DNA of 64,000 nucleotides from G963704535 sp963704535 (GCA_963704535.1 OY969916.1:10974001-11038000), one strand, 5' to 3'. Numbered from the stretch's first letter, positions 1 through 8,746 are shown. A program made the numbers and translations. Notes: generated by a model not told the origin, from the sequence alone.

Positions 1-1047
1 GCCGAGCTGGTGCGCGAAGACTTGCGGCATATCAACATTCAAGCCGAGCGCGCCGCGCGAATCGTCCAGAATCTGCTGGTCTTCGCCCGCGAGCATAAGC
101 CCGAACGGCTGCCGGTCAACCTCAACGACGTGGTGCGTAACACGCTCACTCTGCGCGCCTACCAGCTGCGTGTCGACAATATCAGGGTCGTCGCCGACCT
201 CGACCCGAACCTCCCTCTGACCATCGCCGACTCGTTTCAACTCCAGCAAGTGATCCTCAACCTGATCAACAACGCTCACCACGCGATGACCGAGTGCGGC
301 GACACGGGGACGCTCACATTGCGAACGGCGATCGGCGCGGCGCTGGCGGTGGAGGGCATCGCGACACAGCCGAAAACGCTGCTGTTCTCCGTCAGCGATA
401 CCGGCGTGGGCATTCCCGATCGTGACCTCAACCGAATCTTCGATCCATTCTACACGACCAAGCCGGTCGGGCAGGGCACCGGGCTAGGGCTTTCGATCTG
501 TTTCGGCATTATCCAGGAGCACAGCGGCCGGATCTGGGCCGAAAGTACACCCGGCAGCGGCACCACTGTCTCGGTGGAACTGCCCCTGCTCAACCAACAA
601 GGCCAGCACGACGACGGGGCCGAGCCTGGCAGTGCGGCGATAGCGGACGAGTCGCAGATCTGCTGCCGAGTCCTGGTCGTGGACGACGAGGAGCCGGTCG
701 GCAATTTGCTGGCGCGCCTGCTGCGTGACCTGGGGCACCAGCCGCTGGTGGTGACCAGCGGTGCGGAGGCGCTGGAGATGATCGCCCGCGAGACCTTCGA
801 TCTGGTGCTGACTGATGTCAAGATGCCTGGAATGAGCGGGTTTGAGCTGCACCAGCAGATCAAGCAGCGCGACCCGGATCTCGCGACGCGGCTTGTTTTT
901 GTCAGCGGTGACACGATGAGCGCAGCGACCCAAGCGCGCATCGCGCAGAGCGGCAACCCCTATATCGCCAAGCCTTTCGCGATCGAGCGTCTCGAAACGC
1001 TCGTACGAGCACTCCTGGCGCGGCGACCAATCGAGCAGTCAGAGTAG
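1..1047 (+). CDS. Hybrid histidine kinase, C-terminal part (HisKA end - HATPase - receiver)
   Basis: The reading frame is open from the first base, so this is the 3' part of a longer sensor kinase whose input domains lie outside the window. It begins at the end of the dimerisation helix (RIVQNLLVFAR), followed by an ATPase domain with N box (NLINNAHHAM), G1 box (DTGVGIP) and G2 box (GQGTGLGLS). A C-terminal receiver domain follows with its acidic pair (VVDDEE), phosphoacceptor aspartate in LTDVKMPG and the conserved lysine in AKPF. It should autophosphorylate on the missing histidine and pass phosphate to its own receiver. The signal and final target cannot be read here. A GTG at base 10 is an internal codon, not the start. 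Confidence 0.9.
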   Translation, partial: AELVREDLRHINIQAERAARIVQNLLVFAREHKPERLPVNLNDVVRNTLTLRAYQLRVDNIRVVADLDPNLPLTIADSFQLQQVILNLINNAHHAMTECGDTGTLTLRTAIGAALAVEGIATQPKTLLFSVSDTGVGIPDRDLNRIFDPFYTTKPVGQGTGLGLSICFGIIQEHSGRIWAESTPGSGTTVSVELPLLNQQGQHDDGAEPGSAAIADESQICCRVLVVDDEEPVGNLLARLLRDLGHQPLVVTSGAEALEMIARETFDLVLTDVKMPGMSGFELHQQIKQRDPDLATRLVFVSGDTMSAATQARIAQSGNPYIAKPFAIERLETLVRALLARRPIEQSE

Positions 1048-1282
1048 AGCCGTCAAGTGTAACATGGGACGTGGGACGTGAGATGGGTGCCGGGTGCCGA
1101 GCGGCGTATGTCATGTGAGCCGCCTCGCCACCCATCGCCCCGGTACACGAGATTTTGCCGTCGAAGGAAATGCTACGACAAAGGTACGGACAGTTGCATA
1201 ACTGCACGAGCAACGGCGCATCTCGTGTGGTCTGATCTTGCGTCCCGCGATGGTGGGGGAGCCGCAGGGAGGAGGTCAGCTT

Positions 1283-2221
1283 GTGGAACCAGTAGTCTCG
1301 CAAGAGATCGCGGCGATCGCCGCCGACAATCGTTCCGGGGCAGCGCTAATCGCCGAGCGCGCCGCCGATATCCTAATGCGGCGCGCCGGCACCGGCGAGG
1401 CCGCCTCGCCTGATGCGTTTCGCCAGGAGCTGCTCGCGACCGGCTGGGCGCTGATACGAGCGCAGGTGGTCATGGCGCCGCTGGTGAACCTGGTGAACAG
1501 CGTGCTCTGGAAGGTCGAGGAGAGCGAGACGCCGCGTGGGCTGCGTTTGGCGGTGGCGCAGGCGACCGACGAGTTCAAGCGCCAACTGCGCTACCATGCC
1601 ATGCGGGTCGCCGAAGGCGCGCTCACGCTGATCGGCGACGGCAGCACGATTATTACACTCTCGTACAGCAGCACGGTCCAGCATGCGCTCCAGCATGCCA
1701 TGCGTGCCGGGCGGCGCTTCAATGTGATCTGCGCGGAGTCGCGGCCTGGCTGCGAAGGCCGCGAGACCGCCGCAGCGCTGGCCGGCTACGGCGTGCCTGT
1801 GACATTGATGGTAGATGCTGCAGTCGTCGCCGCAATTCCGACGGCGCAACTGGTGCTGGTCGGTGCGGATATGCTGAGCGACCGCGGGCTGGTCAACAAA
1901 GTTGGGACCTACGCACTGGCGATGGCTGCCAGGGGCGCGGGCGTGCCGTTCTACACCTTGTGCGGCAGTGAGAAGTTTCTGCCGCCCGGCTTCAAGCCAC
2001 TTGAGCAGGCCGATCACCCAGCTACCGAGATCTGGACCGATGCGCCGGGTGGCGTGGCGATCCGCAATCGCTATTATGACAGCACGCCGCTGGAGGCGAT
2101 CTCCGGCATTGTCACGGAACAGGGGACGCTGCCGGTCGCCGCGATCGAGGCGTGGCTGGCTGCGACCAGGCTGCATCCAGCGCTTGCGAACGCCATGCCG
2201 TTGATGGTGGCGCGGGGGTAG
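1283..2221 (+). CDS. eIF2B alpha/beta/delta-like family protein (sugar-phosphate isomerase type)
   Basis: About 312 residues. The family signature is clear: CAESRPGCEGR (equivalent to the TESRP block) and VGADMLSDRGLVNKVGTYAL (GAD...NKxGTxxLA block). These contain the cysteine and aspartate used by bacterial and archaeal relatives such as ribose-1,5-bisphosphate isomerase and methylthioribose-1-phosphate isomerase. The substrate cannot be assigned, as the sequence is not close enough to MtnA to name it so. The start is GTG 1283 because a strong GGGAGGAGG site lies just upstream; an in-frame start at 1238 has no such site. The gene stands alone, between the kinase fragment and an R1-type repeat. 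Confidence 0.8.
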   Translation: MEPVVSQEIAAIAADNRSGAALIAERAADILMRRAGTGEAASPDAFRQELLATGWALIRAQVVMAPLVNLVNSVLWKVEESETPRGLRLAVAQATDEFKRQLRYHAMRVAEGALTLIGDGSTIITLSYSSTVQHALQHAMRAGRRFNVICAESRPGCEGRETAAALAGYGVPVTLMVDAAVVAAIPTAQLVLVGADMLSDRGLVNKVGTYALAMAARGAGVPFYTLCGSEKFLPPGFKPLEQADHPATEIWTDAPGGVAIRNRYYDSTPLEAISGIVTEQGTLPVAAIEAWLAATRLHPALANAMPLMVARG

Positions 2222-2223
2222 TT

Positions 2224-2272
2224 TTGCAGGGGTGGTTTGGAGGGGTGGCCCCTCCAAGCCTTCTCCACACCG
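2224..2272. repeat. R1-like palindromic intergenic repeat (divergent copy)
   Basis: A GGAGGGGTGGCCCCTCC palindrome sits between GGTTT and a CTTCTCCAC tail. It is a diverged copy of the R1 family that recurs throughout the window (core TTGAGGGGCxGCCCCTCAA, flanks resembling CTGTTTGAAAAGGGG and CTTTCCACCAC). It starts three bases after the preceding stop codon. Confidence 0.6.
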
Positions 2273-2342
2273 CAAAATCTGTGTGGTAGGCCACCAGCGC
2301 CGAATTTGTAAAAAAACTGTAATCGTTTCGACGACAATATCG

Positions 2343-2371
2343 TTGACAAGCCCACGCTCGTTCTATATAAT
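2343..2371 (+). promoter_or_regulatory. Consensus sigma-70 promoter P1
   Basis: TTGACA at 2343-2348, a 17-base spacer, then TATAAT at 2366-2371. Both hexamers match the consensus exactly. It points toward the cell-wall hydrolase operon beginning at 2607. Confidence 0.8.
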
Positions 2372-2428
2372 GCCAGCGGTCCCAACGGAAGCCGAACACA
2401 GAACGGTGTAAAAGATGTCGTGAATCAA

Positions 2429-2457
2429 TTGACATCGAACATACGTTCTAGTATAAT
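2429..2457 (+). promoter_or_regulatory. Consensus sigma-70 promoter P2 with embedded LexA (Cheo-type) box
   Basis: TTGACA at 2429-2434, a 17-base spacer, TATAAT at 2452-2457. The spacer contains the palindrome CGAACATACGTTC (2436-2448), which fits the Gram-positive LexA/DinR consensus CGAACRNRYGTTYG at all but the last base. A repressor bound there would sit between -35 and -10. The sequence match is direct; SOS control of the downstream operon is inference. Confidence 0.7.
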
Positions 2458-2479
2458 ACCCTCACCCAACAAGTGTTTC

Positions 2480-2572
2480 AACGCCATGTCTTTTGCCACG
2501 GAGGCCACACAGAAGCGGAACACGATCAGGCATCCTTGGTGGTTTCTGTGTGCTTTGTGGCGAACGTGACTC
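2480..2572. repeat. R6-like inverted repeat in the operon leader
   Basis: The segment GCCACGGAGGCCACACAGAA is mirrored by TTCTGTGTGCTTTGTGGC, giving a long imperfect hairpin in the untranslated leader between promoter P2 and the first gene. It resembles the 'accacgaagacacgaag / cttcgtgtcttcgtggt' family seen near 38.7, 43.3 and 47.0 kb. Confidence 0.5.
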
Positions 2573-2606
2573 GGTTGTGTCGGCAGCGCAGGTGAGGAGG
2601 CTTCCC

Positions 2607-3134
2607 ATGGGGATAACGAGTAAAAATCTGCGTTCGGTGCAGCGTACCCGCGTGCAGGCCACGGCATTTGCCCGCCGGCTCCACGCGCTGGCCTACGGCA
2701 TCACGCTCTTGCTGGCGGCGCTGGCGGTGTATGCCGTGGTCAGCCTGCTGCTCGGCAAGGTTCACGTCGTCGTCGACGATATCCGCTACGGGCGACCGCG
2801 CGCGATGCACATGGACGCATTCGTGGGCCATGGCGAGGACGCCGGCCACCCGACGCACCTGATGGCCCTGAATCTGAACCGACAAGTGGTGGTGGTCGAG
2901 CTGCCGGGCGGCGATGCGGCCAACACTCGCACAATCAGCGGCCCCTATCTGTTTGGCGCCGACGAAGACTTGACCCCGGTGTTGTTGAGCCTGCGCGATA
3001 TGGATGGTGATGGGCAGCTTGATCTGCTGCTGGATGTCCGGCGTGAGCAGATCGTCTATCTCAATAAAGATGGCGCGTTTCGCCCGCCGACGCTGGATGA
3101 GCAGGCACTACTAAATCGTGGGAGCGGCCCATGA
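2607..3134 (+). CDS. Membrane-anchored protein with a DxDxDG motif
   Basis: 175 residues. The start is ATG 2607 behind GTGAGGAGG (2592-2600). One hydrophobic segment (about residues 28-50) anchors the protein, leaving a presumably extracytoplasmic domain. Near residue 130 the motif RDMDGDGQLDLLLDV resembles the calcium-binding loop of FG-GAP/VCBS repeats. No enzyme family is recognised. The stop overlaps the start of the next gene by four bases (ATGA), so the two are translationally coupled. It is the first gene of an operon with two cell-wall hydrolases behind the LexA-box promoter. It may be an accessory or targeting subunit, but that is only context. Confidence 0.75.
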   Translation: MGITSKNLRSVQRTRVQATAFARRLHALAYGITLLLAALAVYAVVSLLLGKVHVVVDDIRYGRPRAMHMDAFVGHGEDAGHPTHLMALNLNRQVVVVELPGGDAANTRTISGPYLFGADEDLTPVLLSLRDMDGDGQLDLLLDVRREQIVYLNKDGAFRPPTLDEQALLNRGSGP

Positions 3135-4148
3135 GCGCGCCTGATGCGCCCCATTCTACGAACCCTCCCAAGAAACCTGCACGCACGCAGATGTTCGAGG
3201 TGCGCGACGATAAGCCCGAGCCGGAGCCGCCGCAGTTCCTGCGGCGCAAGATCGACCCATTCGAGGATCCACCCGAGGTACGCCGACGCCCGTCGCGCGC
3301 TCCGAGCGTCACCACTGCGCGGCCACCGCGCCCGCTCGATCTGATTAGCGCCGAGCCGGAGTTGATGGGACCGCAGATCCGGACTCCGCTGGTCGATACG
3401 GCGGGCGATCTTCAGCGCGCACAGCTTCTCCGCAGCCGCTCCTACGATATGCGACCTTCCAGTCATCTGTCCGCGCCGGGCCGCTCCGTGTTCGATCTCA
3501 TCCGTGACTACCCCTGGCTGCTTGCCGTGGTCTGCGCGGTGTGTATCGCGATCATTGTGCTCGCGTCTCCGGCGCCGCAATTGATCATCAGTTCGGGCGG
3601 TCGTAGCCTGGCCGCGTCGCTGTTGCACCCAGCCGGCGCCCAGCCAGCGTCCGTGGCGATCGACACGCCGTTCGGCGAACATTCGGTCGTGGGTGAGCCG
3701 ACGATCGACGCCGCAGTGGTGGATGCGGTGCTGGCGAAGTACGGGTCGCCGGCGGCCGGCACCGGGCGGGCGTGGGTCCAGCTTGGTCAGCAGTACGGGA
3801 TCGATCCAGCCTACGCGCTGGCCTTCTTCATTCACGAGTTCGACCGCCGGCACGAACCCTGGCTGGGCCGGGCTGAAGCCCGGCGGCGGGAGCACTCATA
3901 ATGTCGGTAATATCATCTGCGCCGGCTACGCGACCTGCTTTGGCCGCTTCCGCGACTACGGGAGCTGGGAGGAAGGTATCGAGGATTGGTATAAGCTGAT
4001 CAAGCGCGAGTATGTCGGCGATCGTGGCGTCCACACGATTGAGCAGATCATTCCGATCTACGCGCCCTCGTTTGAGAATAATGTCCCCGGTTATGTCCAA
4101 GTTGTCGTTGGGCTGGTGGATGAGTGGCGGCAAGGGGGAGGGCGATGA
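3131..4148 (+). pseudogene. Membrane-anchored lysozyme/glucosaminidase-like protein, frameshifted near 3839
   Basis: Two frames together give one protein of about 338 residues. Residues 1-120 are proline- and charge-rich and probably cytoplasmic. A membrane segment follows (YPWLLAVVCAVCIAIIVLA), then a muramidase/glucosaminidase-like domain with the catalytic-type FFIHE block continuing in the next frame as TAGTNPGWAG, THNVGNI and YGSWEEGIEDW. The frame breaks at GAGTTCGACC: dropping one T at 3839-3840 restores FFIHES-TAGTNPGWAG, the usual family sequence. Everything on both sides is well conserved, so an assembly error is as likely as real inactivation. It should cleave peptidoglycan glycan strands. 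Its 5' end overlaps gene 2607 and its 3' end overlaps the M23 gene, each by four bases. Confidence 0.75.
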
Positions 4149-4808
4149 TCGGAGACGGGTGGCCCTCGCTTTCGCGAGGCCGTAGCGCGCTGCTGCTGCT
4201 GGCGCTGCTCGGCCTCGTGTATTTGTTTATGCAGACCCGCGCAATGCCGACCGAGATCAGTGGCTGGCGCGGCAACCCTTTCAGTAACTCGGCCGGCGCT
4301 GGGCTACAGGTGGAGGCGCGGGCGATCATCGGGGAGGCGGTGCCGCAGACTGGGCGCGGCCAGCCTGGCGACGACATCCCCGTCGGCAACCCGCTTGGGC
4401 TCCCAAATACGATCCTGACGCAGGGGTATGGCGTCGGTTCGCATGCCCCGGCGGCGGTCTGGGGCGGGGTCGACCTGGCGCTCGACGGCGACGGCGACGG
4501 CGAAGCCGACGCAGAGGGCACCTGGGATATGCCGGTGTATGCGACTCACGCCGGCGTTGCGCGTCTCCACCCAGACTCGTGGCCCGGTGGCAATTACCTG
4601 GCGATCGAGGCCGAGCATTACAAAACCGCCTTCGCGCACCTCAAAGCCTACGCGGTCTCAGAGGGCCACCGAGTTCGAACGCGGCCAGATCATTGGCTAC
4701 GTCGGCTCGACCGGCCAGGCAAGCGGGCCGCACCTCCACTACGAGGTCTGGCAGGATGGCGTCAATGTCGATCCGCTCGATTTTGGCGCCCTCGATGGGA
4801 TACGCTAG
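4145..4808 (+). pseudogene. Membrane-anchored M23 (LytM-type) peptidase, frameshifted near 4667
   Basis: About 220 residues across two frames. The N-terminus has one membrane segment (SALLLLALLGLVYLFMQ). The LytM zinc peptidase domain shows the H..D pair (SHAPAAVWGGVDLAL) and, after the frame break, GYVGSTGQASGPHLHYEVW with the HxH ligands. Deleting one C in GAGGGCCACC (4666-4667) joins the frames as SEGTEFERGQIIGYVG. The gene starts at ATG 4145 inside the stop of the lysozyme-like gene. It should cut peptide crosslinks while its partner cuts glycan, so the operon encodes a complete wall-opening pair. A rho-independent terminator follows at 4959. Confidence 0.75.
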
Positions 4809-4958
4809 CGCGCCCCACCGCGCTGACCGCCAAAATTGCGCCATCCCACCACTTATGCTACACTACGCCCAATGCAGCGAGCACCATCAACGGCGATGAA
4901 CAAGCTCTCGGGAGCCGCGCGGAAAAGCCGGCTGTCTGCACATTCCAACGCCTGCGGT

Positions 4959-4982
4959 GCCGCCACCCTGGGCGGTTTTTTT
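4959..4982 (+). terminator. Rho-independent terminator after the hydrolase operon
   Basis: CCGCC (4960-4964), loop ACCCTG, GGCGG (4971-4975), then a run of seven Ts. It is the clearest intrinsic terminator in the window. Confidence 0.8.
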
Positions 4983-4992
4983 GCCAACAATC

Positions 4993-5101
4993 CACCTCCT
5001 CGCTTGGAGATTAGAGATCGGAGATGAGAGATTGGGGCGCAGTTATCAATCTCTCATCTCCATCTCCAATCTCGAATCTCTAATCTCCAAGCGAGGAGGT
5101 G
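4993..5101. repeat. Long inverted repeat (R7) upstream of the E2 gene
   Basis: CACCTCCTCGCTTGGAGATT... is mirrored by ...AATCTCCAAGCGAGGAGGTG, with outer arms of 26 perfectly matched bases. The interior is built from repeated gattagagat / gagatgagagattgg words that also pair. Related words occur near 54.0 kb and 62.3 kb. It ends 22 bases before the E2 start, so it would lie in that gene's leader. Confidence 0.75.
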
Positions 5102-5123
5102 TTCCTTAGCCCAGAGGAGACCC

Positions 5124-6485
5124 ATGCCCACTGAGATCAAAATGCCGCAGCTTGGCGAGAGCGTGACCGAAGGGACGATCGGCAAGTGGCTCAAGCGACC
5201 GGGCGAGCGGGTGGAAAAGTACGAGGCGTTGCTCGAAGTCACGACCGATAAGGTTGATACCGAGGTGCCCGCGCCTGTGGCCGGTGTCGTGCGGGAGATT
5301 GTGGTGTCCGAGGGCACGACGGTGCGGGTGGGCGCGCTGCTGGCCATCCTGGACGATAATGGGGCGACCGCGACGCGCCCAGATCGCGAGCCTGCGGGGA
5401 CGGTTGGGGAGCAGCAGCCGGTGGGTGATGGTCACCAGCAGCTGATCAGCGGCCAGCGGCAGCCGGCGGGGGACGCTCCTGCCCAGGCGGCAGGGCCGCC
5501 GATCTCCCCGGTCGTGGCGCGGCTGGCGGCCGAGCACAACCTTGATCTGCGGCAGATCAGCGGCAGCGGGCAGGGCGGGCGCGTGACCAAGCAGGATGTG
5601 CTGAAGTACCTCGATGCGCGCGGGAAGGAGCAGCCGGCCGAGTCGGTCGCGAGCGCGAAGGAGACCGGCGAGATCGCGAGTGAGTCGCCCGCGCAACCCA
5701 CGCGCGAGCCGGCGATCCACGAGGCGCTGTTCTCCGGGCCGCAGCCCGGCGTGCCGGCTATGCCCGCGCCGCCCCCGGCTACCGAGCTGCCGGAGGACGC
5801 CGAACTCCTGCCGATCAGCCCGATGCGCCGGGCGATCGCCGAGCATATGGTCCGTTCGCGCCGCACCGCCCCGCACGTCACCACGGTGGCCGAGGTGGAC
5901 GTGAGCCGGATCGCGGCGCACCGCGAGCGGCGTAAGTCCGACTTCGAGCGCCAGGGCGTCAAGCTCACCTACACGCCCTATTTCGTCCTAGCGTCGGTGG
6001 CTGGCCTCCAGGCGGTGCCGATCGTCAACGGGAGCTACACCGACCAGGGGATTGTGATGCACCAGCGCATCCAGATCGGTGTAGCGGTGGCGCTGGAGGA
6101 GGGGCTGATCGTGCCGGTGGTGCGCGACGCCGACGAGAAGAACTTGCTGGGGCTGGCGCGGGTGGTGAACGACCTGGCCGAGCGCGCCCGCGCCCGCCGG
6201 CTCAAACCCGACGAGATCCAGGGCGGCACGTTCACGATCACAAACCACGGCGTCAGCGGCAGCTTGTTCGCCATGCCGATCATCAACCAGCCGCAGTCGG
6301 CGATCCTGGGCGTCGGCGCGATCCAGAAGCGGGCGGTGGTGATCACCCAGGGTGGCGTGGATGCGATCGCCATCCGACCGATGTGCTATCTCTCGCTGAC
6401 CTTCGATCATCGGCTGATCGATGGGGCGACAGCCGACCAGTTTCTTATGACGATCAAGGGGTTCTTGGAGGGGTACACCGAGTAG
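5124..6485 (+). CDS. 2-oxoacid dehydrogenase E2 (dihydrolipoamide acyltransferase)
   Basis: 453 residues with the full E2 layout. The N-terminal lipoyl domain carries the modified lysine K43 in TTDKVDTEV. A proline/alanine-rich linker follows, then a peripheral-subunit-binding domain (SPVVARLAAEHNLDL...GGRVTKQDVLKYL), a second linker, and the catalytic domain ending in DHRLIDGA with H429 and D433. It moves acyl groups from lipoate to CoA in a pyruvate-, branched-chain- or 2-oxoglutarate-type complex. The acyl specificity cannot be told because no E1 or E3 gene is adjacent. The start ATG has AGAGGAG just upstream. The single lipoyl domain and length suit the branched-chain/short-chain group best, but that is a weak preference. 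Confidence 0.9.
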   Translation: MPTEIKMPQLGESVTEGTIGKWLKRPGERVEKYEALLEVTTDKVDTEVPAPVAGVVREIVVSEGTTVRVGALLAILDDNGATATRPDREPAGTVGEQQPVGDGHQQLISGQRQPAGDAPAQAAGPPISPVVARLAAEHNLDLRQISGSGQGGRVTKQDVLKYLDARGKEQPAESVASAKETGEIASESPAQPTREPAIHEALFSGPQPGVPAMPAPPPATELPEDAELLPISPMRRAIAEHMVRSRRTAPHVTTVAEVDVSRIAAHRERRKSDFERQGVKLTYTPYFVLASVAGLQAVPIVNGSYTDQGIVMHQRIQIGVAVALEEGLIVPVVRDADEKNLLGLARVVNDLAERARARRLKPDEIQGGTFTITNHGVSGSLFAMPIINQPQSAILGVGAIQKRAVVITQGGVDAIAIRPMCYLSLTFDHRLIDGATADQFLMTIKGFLEGYTE

Positions 6486-6513
6486 CCGAGAACCGGGAAC
6501 TGAAGCTAGAGGA

Positions 6514-6554
6514 TAGAAGATCGAGGATGGCAAGTCGCCATCCTCGATCTTCTA
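6514..6554. repeat. Perfect hairpin after the E2 gene
   Basis: TAGAAGATCGAGGATGGC and its exact complement, 18-base arms, are separated by AAGTC, 28 bases after the E2 stop. There is no T run, so it is not a standard terminator. It could end transcription in another way or protect the mRNA 3' end. It abuts the R5 repeat. Confidence 0.7.
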
Positions 6555-6644
6555 TAGCGTTCCTAAATGAGTTGTAAAAGGGGGTGTGGGGGAAGCCCTA
6601 TAGAAAAGCCCATCCACATTTACAACTCATTTAGGTTTGCTATA
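6553..6644. repeat. R5 palindromic repeat, copy 1
   Basis: The ends are TATAGCGTTCCTAAATGAGT and its near-complement ...ACTCATTTAGGTTTGCTATA, with a G-rich/C-rich centre. A second copy lies at 37047-37138. The Uma2 gene on the minus strand ends inside it, and the repeat supplies its last codons and stop. Confidence 0.75.
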
Positions 6645-7370
6645 TTCGCCGTCCGTTACCTGCTGCCGTAATCGCTCGACGAAGGCGGTGTGCTCCGGCG
6701 CGGCCAGCCCTTCCTGGAGTACAGCCACCAGGGTCGCCAGATCGCCTGCCCATAGCGCCGCCGGCTGGAGCCACAGGCCAGGAAATACCTCGCTGTGTAG
6801 CACGCCCTGCGCGCTGGCTGCCAGCGTTTGATAGACACCCTCACGCAACACAAACCAGTCTACCCGCCGCTCGTAGACCTGGATCGCCAAGTACTCCGGC
6901 ACGCCGTTGCGAGCATAGGCGCGGCGTTTCTCGTGCAGATCGTAGGCCGCGCTGCTGGCGGCGACCTCGACGATCAGCTCCGGTGGGCCTTCGAGGTAGC
7001 CGTCGGGCGTGATCTGGGAGCGCCCTCCAAGCGCAAAGTCGAGGCGTAGGAGCACGTCCGGTTGAGGCTCATTCTCAAGATCGAGTCGTGTAGTTGTGTT
7101 GTCACCACCTAATACGCCGGGGGTTGAGGCACAGTAAAGGCCCAACAAGGTGATGATATTAAAGTGCGGATGACCATGCTGCTCAAATCGAACAGGTGAT
7201 GCCACGTAGACGACGCCTTCTATCAACTCGGCCTTCTTGATCTCGGGGTGGGCCTGGTAGCGCCGCTCGAACTCGGCGCGCGAGAGATGATCGCCGGAGT
7301 TGAGCGGTGGTGGACTGTTCGGTTGCACCAGGTCGGTTGAAATATGATCCCGGGCCGTTTCGATACTCAT
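6627..7370 (-). CDS. Uma2 family (DUF820) putative nuclease-fold protein
   Basis: 247 residues, ATG at 7370 with AAAGGTG upstream. It has the usual Uma2 pattern: KKAELIEGVVYVASP, then EPQPDVLLRLD, then EGPPELIVEVAASS and the RRAYARNGVPEYLAI block, which correspond to the E..D..ExV-K-type core of the PD-(D/E)XK fold. The family is abundant in cyanobacteria and Chloroflexota and its biological role is not established. The reading frame ends within the R5 repeat (...SKPK), so the original C-terminus may have been replaced. Confidence 0.8.
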   Translation of the reverse strand: MSIETARDHISTDLVQPNSPPPLNSGDHLSRAEFERRYQAHPEIKKAELIEGVVYVASPVRFEQHGHPHFNIITLLGLYCASTPGVLGGDNTTTRLDLENEPQPDVLLRLDFALGGRSQITPDGYLEGPPELIVEVAASSAAYDLHEKRRAYARNGVPEYLAIQVYERRVDWFVLREGVYQTLAASAQGVLHSEVFPGLWLQPAALWAGDLATLVAVLQEGLAAPEHTAFVERLRQQVTDGEYSKPK

Positions 7371-7531
7371 TGTGGCACCTTTGGAAATGACGTATTTAGC
7401 TAGGCTCGAACTGTAGCACGGGGGAGCAGCAGCGTCAAATCCGGCAACTTGAGGGCAGAGTTCGCTTTCCTCGTACGTCTGTTCTGCTATAATAGCTGCC
7501 ATCCGCCGTGATAAGTTGGAGCGAGATACCG

Positions 7532-8746
7532 ATGCATCTATCTCACGACGCCGCCCGCGCGCTCATGGTCGCCGCCCTGGGGCTGCACCGCCGCGCCGAC
7601 CGCCCAGCCGCCAAGGCCGACGTGCTGGAGACGATCCGCCGCATGGGCGCCCTACAGATCGATACCATTCAGGTCGTCGCGCGCAGCCCCTACCTGGTGC
7701 TGTGGAGTCGCCTGGGCGATTACGCGCCGGCCTGGCTCGACGAGCTGCTGGCCGAGGGCGCGCTGTTCGAGTACTGGGCGCACGAGGCGTGCTTTGTGCC
7801 GATCGAGGACTACCCGCTCTTTCGCCACCGCATGCTCAATACGAACGGGACGGGCTGGAAGTATTTGGAGGGCTGGATGGCCGAGCATCGCGAGGAGGTC
7901 GAGCAGATGCTGGCGTTGATCCGCAAACGTGGGCCGGTGCGCTCGACCGACTTCATCCGCGCTGACGGGAAGAGTGGCGGCTGGTGGGATCGGAAGCCGG
8001 AGAAGAACGCGCTCGAACATCTCTTCACCGCCGGCGAGCTGATGATCGCCCGGCGCCACAACTTCCAGCGGATCTACGACCTGCGCGAGCGGGTGCTCCC
8101 CGGCTGGGATGATTCGCTGCTGCCGCCGATCGAGGAGGTGCGCCGGACGCTGGCGCTCAAGGCCGTTCGCGCGCTTGGCATCACCACGGCGCGTTGGGTG
8201 GCCGACTACTTCCGCACCAAGCGCCAGGTCACCGACCACCTGCCGGCGGCGCTGGCCAAGGAGGGCGCGCTGCTGCGCGTCACCGTCGAGGGCTGGTCCG
8301 ACGATGCCTTTATTCACCCCGACAACCTTGGCCTGGCCGAGGCGGCCGCTTCCGGCGCGTTGCAGCCGGAGCTGACGACGCTGCTCTCGCCGTTCGATCC
8401 GCTGGTGTGGGACCGCGCCCGCGCCCTGGCGGTGTTCGGCTTCGATTACCGGATCGAGTGCTACACGCCGGCTCCCAAGCGCCGCTACGGCTACTTCACG
8501 CTGCCGATCCTGCGCCGGGGCGCGCTGGTCGGCCGCCTCGACCCCAAGGCGCACCGCAAGGAGGGCCGCTTCGAGGTCAAGGCGCTGCACCTGGAGCCTG
8601 GTGTGCCCGTCACCGAGGAGCTGGCCGCCGACATCGCCGCCGCGCTGCACGAGTGCGCCGCCTGGCACGGCACCCCGGAGATCGTGATCACCTGGTCGGA
8701 CCCGCCGGAGCTGGCAGAGCTGGTGCTGCGAGCGGTGGTTAATTGA
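7532..8746 (+). CDS. YcaQ-like DNA crosslink glycosylase (winged-helix family)
   Basis: 404 residues. The family signatures are ETIRRMGALQIDTIQVVARS, YWAHEACFVPIEDY, and the C-terminal RRYGYFTLPILRRGALVGRLDPKAHR block of the HTH_42/YcaQ family. The E. coli member unhooks interstrand crosslinks by cutting the N-glycosidic bond; the QxD motif (LQIDTIQVV) is present. ATG 7532 is preferred because GGAG lies upstream at 7518; a GTG at 7508 is possible. A TATAAT-like element occurs near 7483. The stop overlaps the TTG start of the next gene. A frameshifted paralogue lies at 26182-27430. Confidence 0.85.
   Translation: MHLSHDAARALMVAALGLHRRADRPAAKADVLETIRRMGALQIDTIQVVARSPYLVLWSRLGDYAPAWLDELLAEGALFEYWAHEACFVPIEDYPLFRHRMLNTNGTGWKYLEGWMAEHREEVEQMLALIRKRGPVRSTDFIRADGKSGGWWDRKPEKNALEHLFTAGELMIARRHNFQRIYDLRERVLPGWDDSLLPPIEEVRRTLALKAVRALGITTARWVADYFRTKRQVTDHLPAALAKEGALLRVTVEGWSDDAFIHPDNLGLAEAAASGALQPELTTLLSPFDPLVWDRARALAVFGFDYRIECYTPAPKRRYGYFTLPILRRGALVGRLDPKAHRKEGRFEVKALHLEPGVPVTEELAADIAAALHECAAWHGTPEIVITWSDPPELAELVLRAVVN

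Noticed and set aside
902..1413. Short open frames on both strands between the kinase fragment and the eIF2B-like gene
   Set aside because: They have no ribosome sites or recognisable motifs and overlap confirmed genes.
6514..6554. Intrinsic terminator after the E2 gene
   Set aside because: The hairpin is perfect but has no T run. It is listed as a hairpin only. The same holds for hairpins at 23486, 45800 and 58747.
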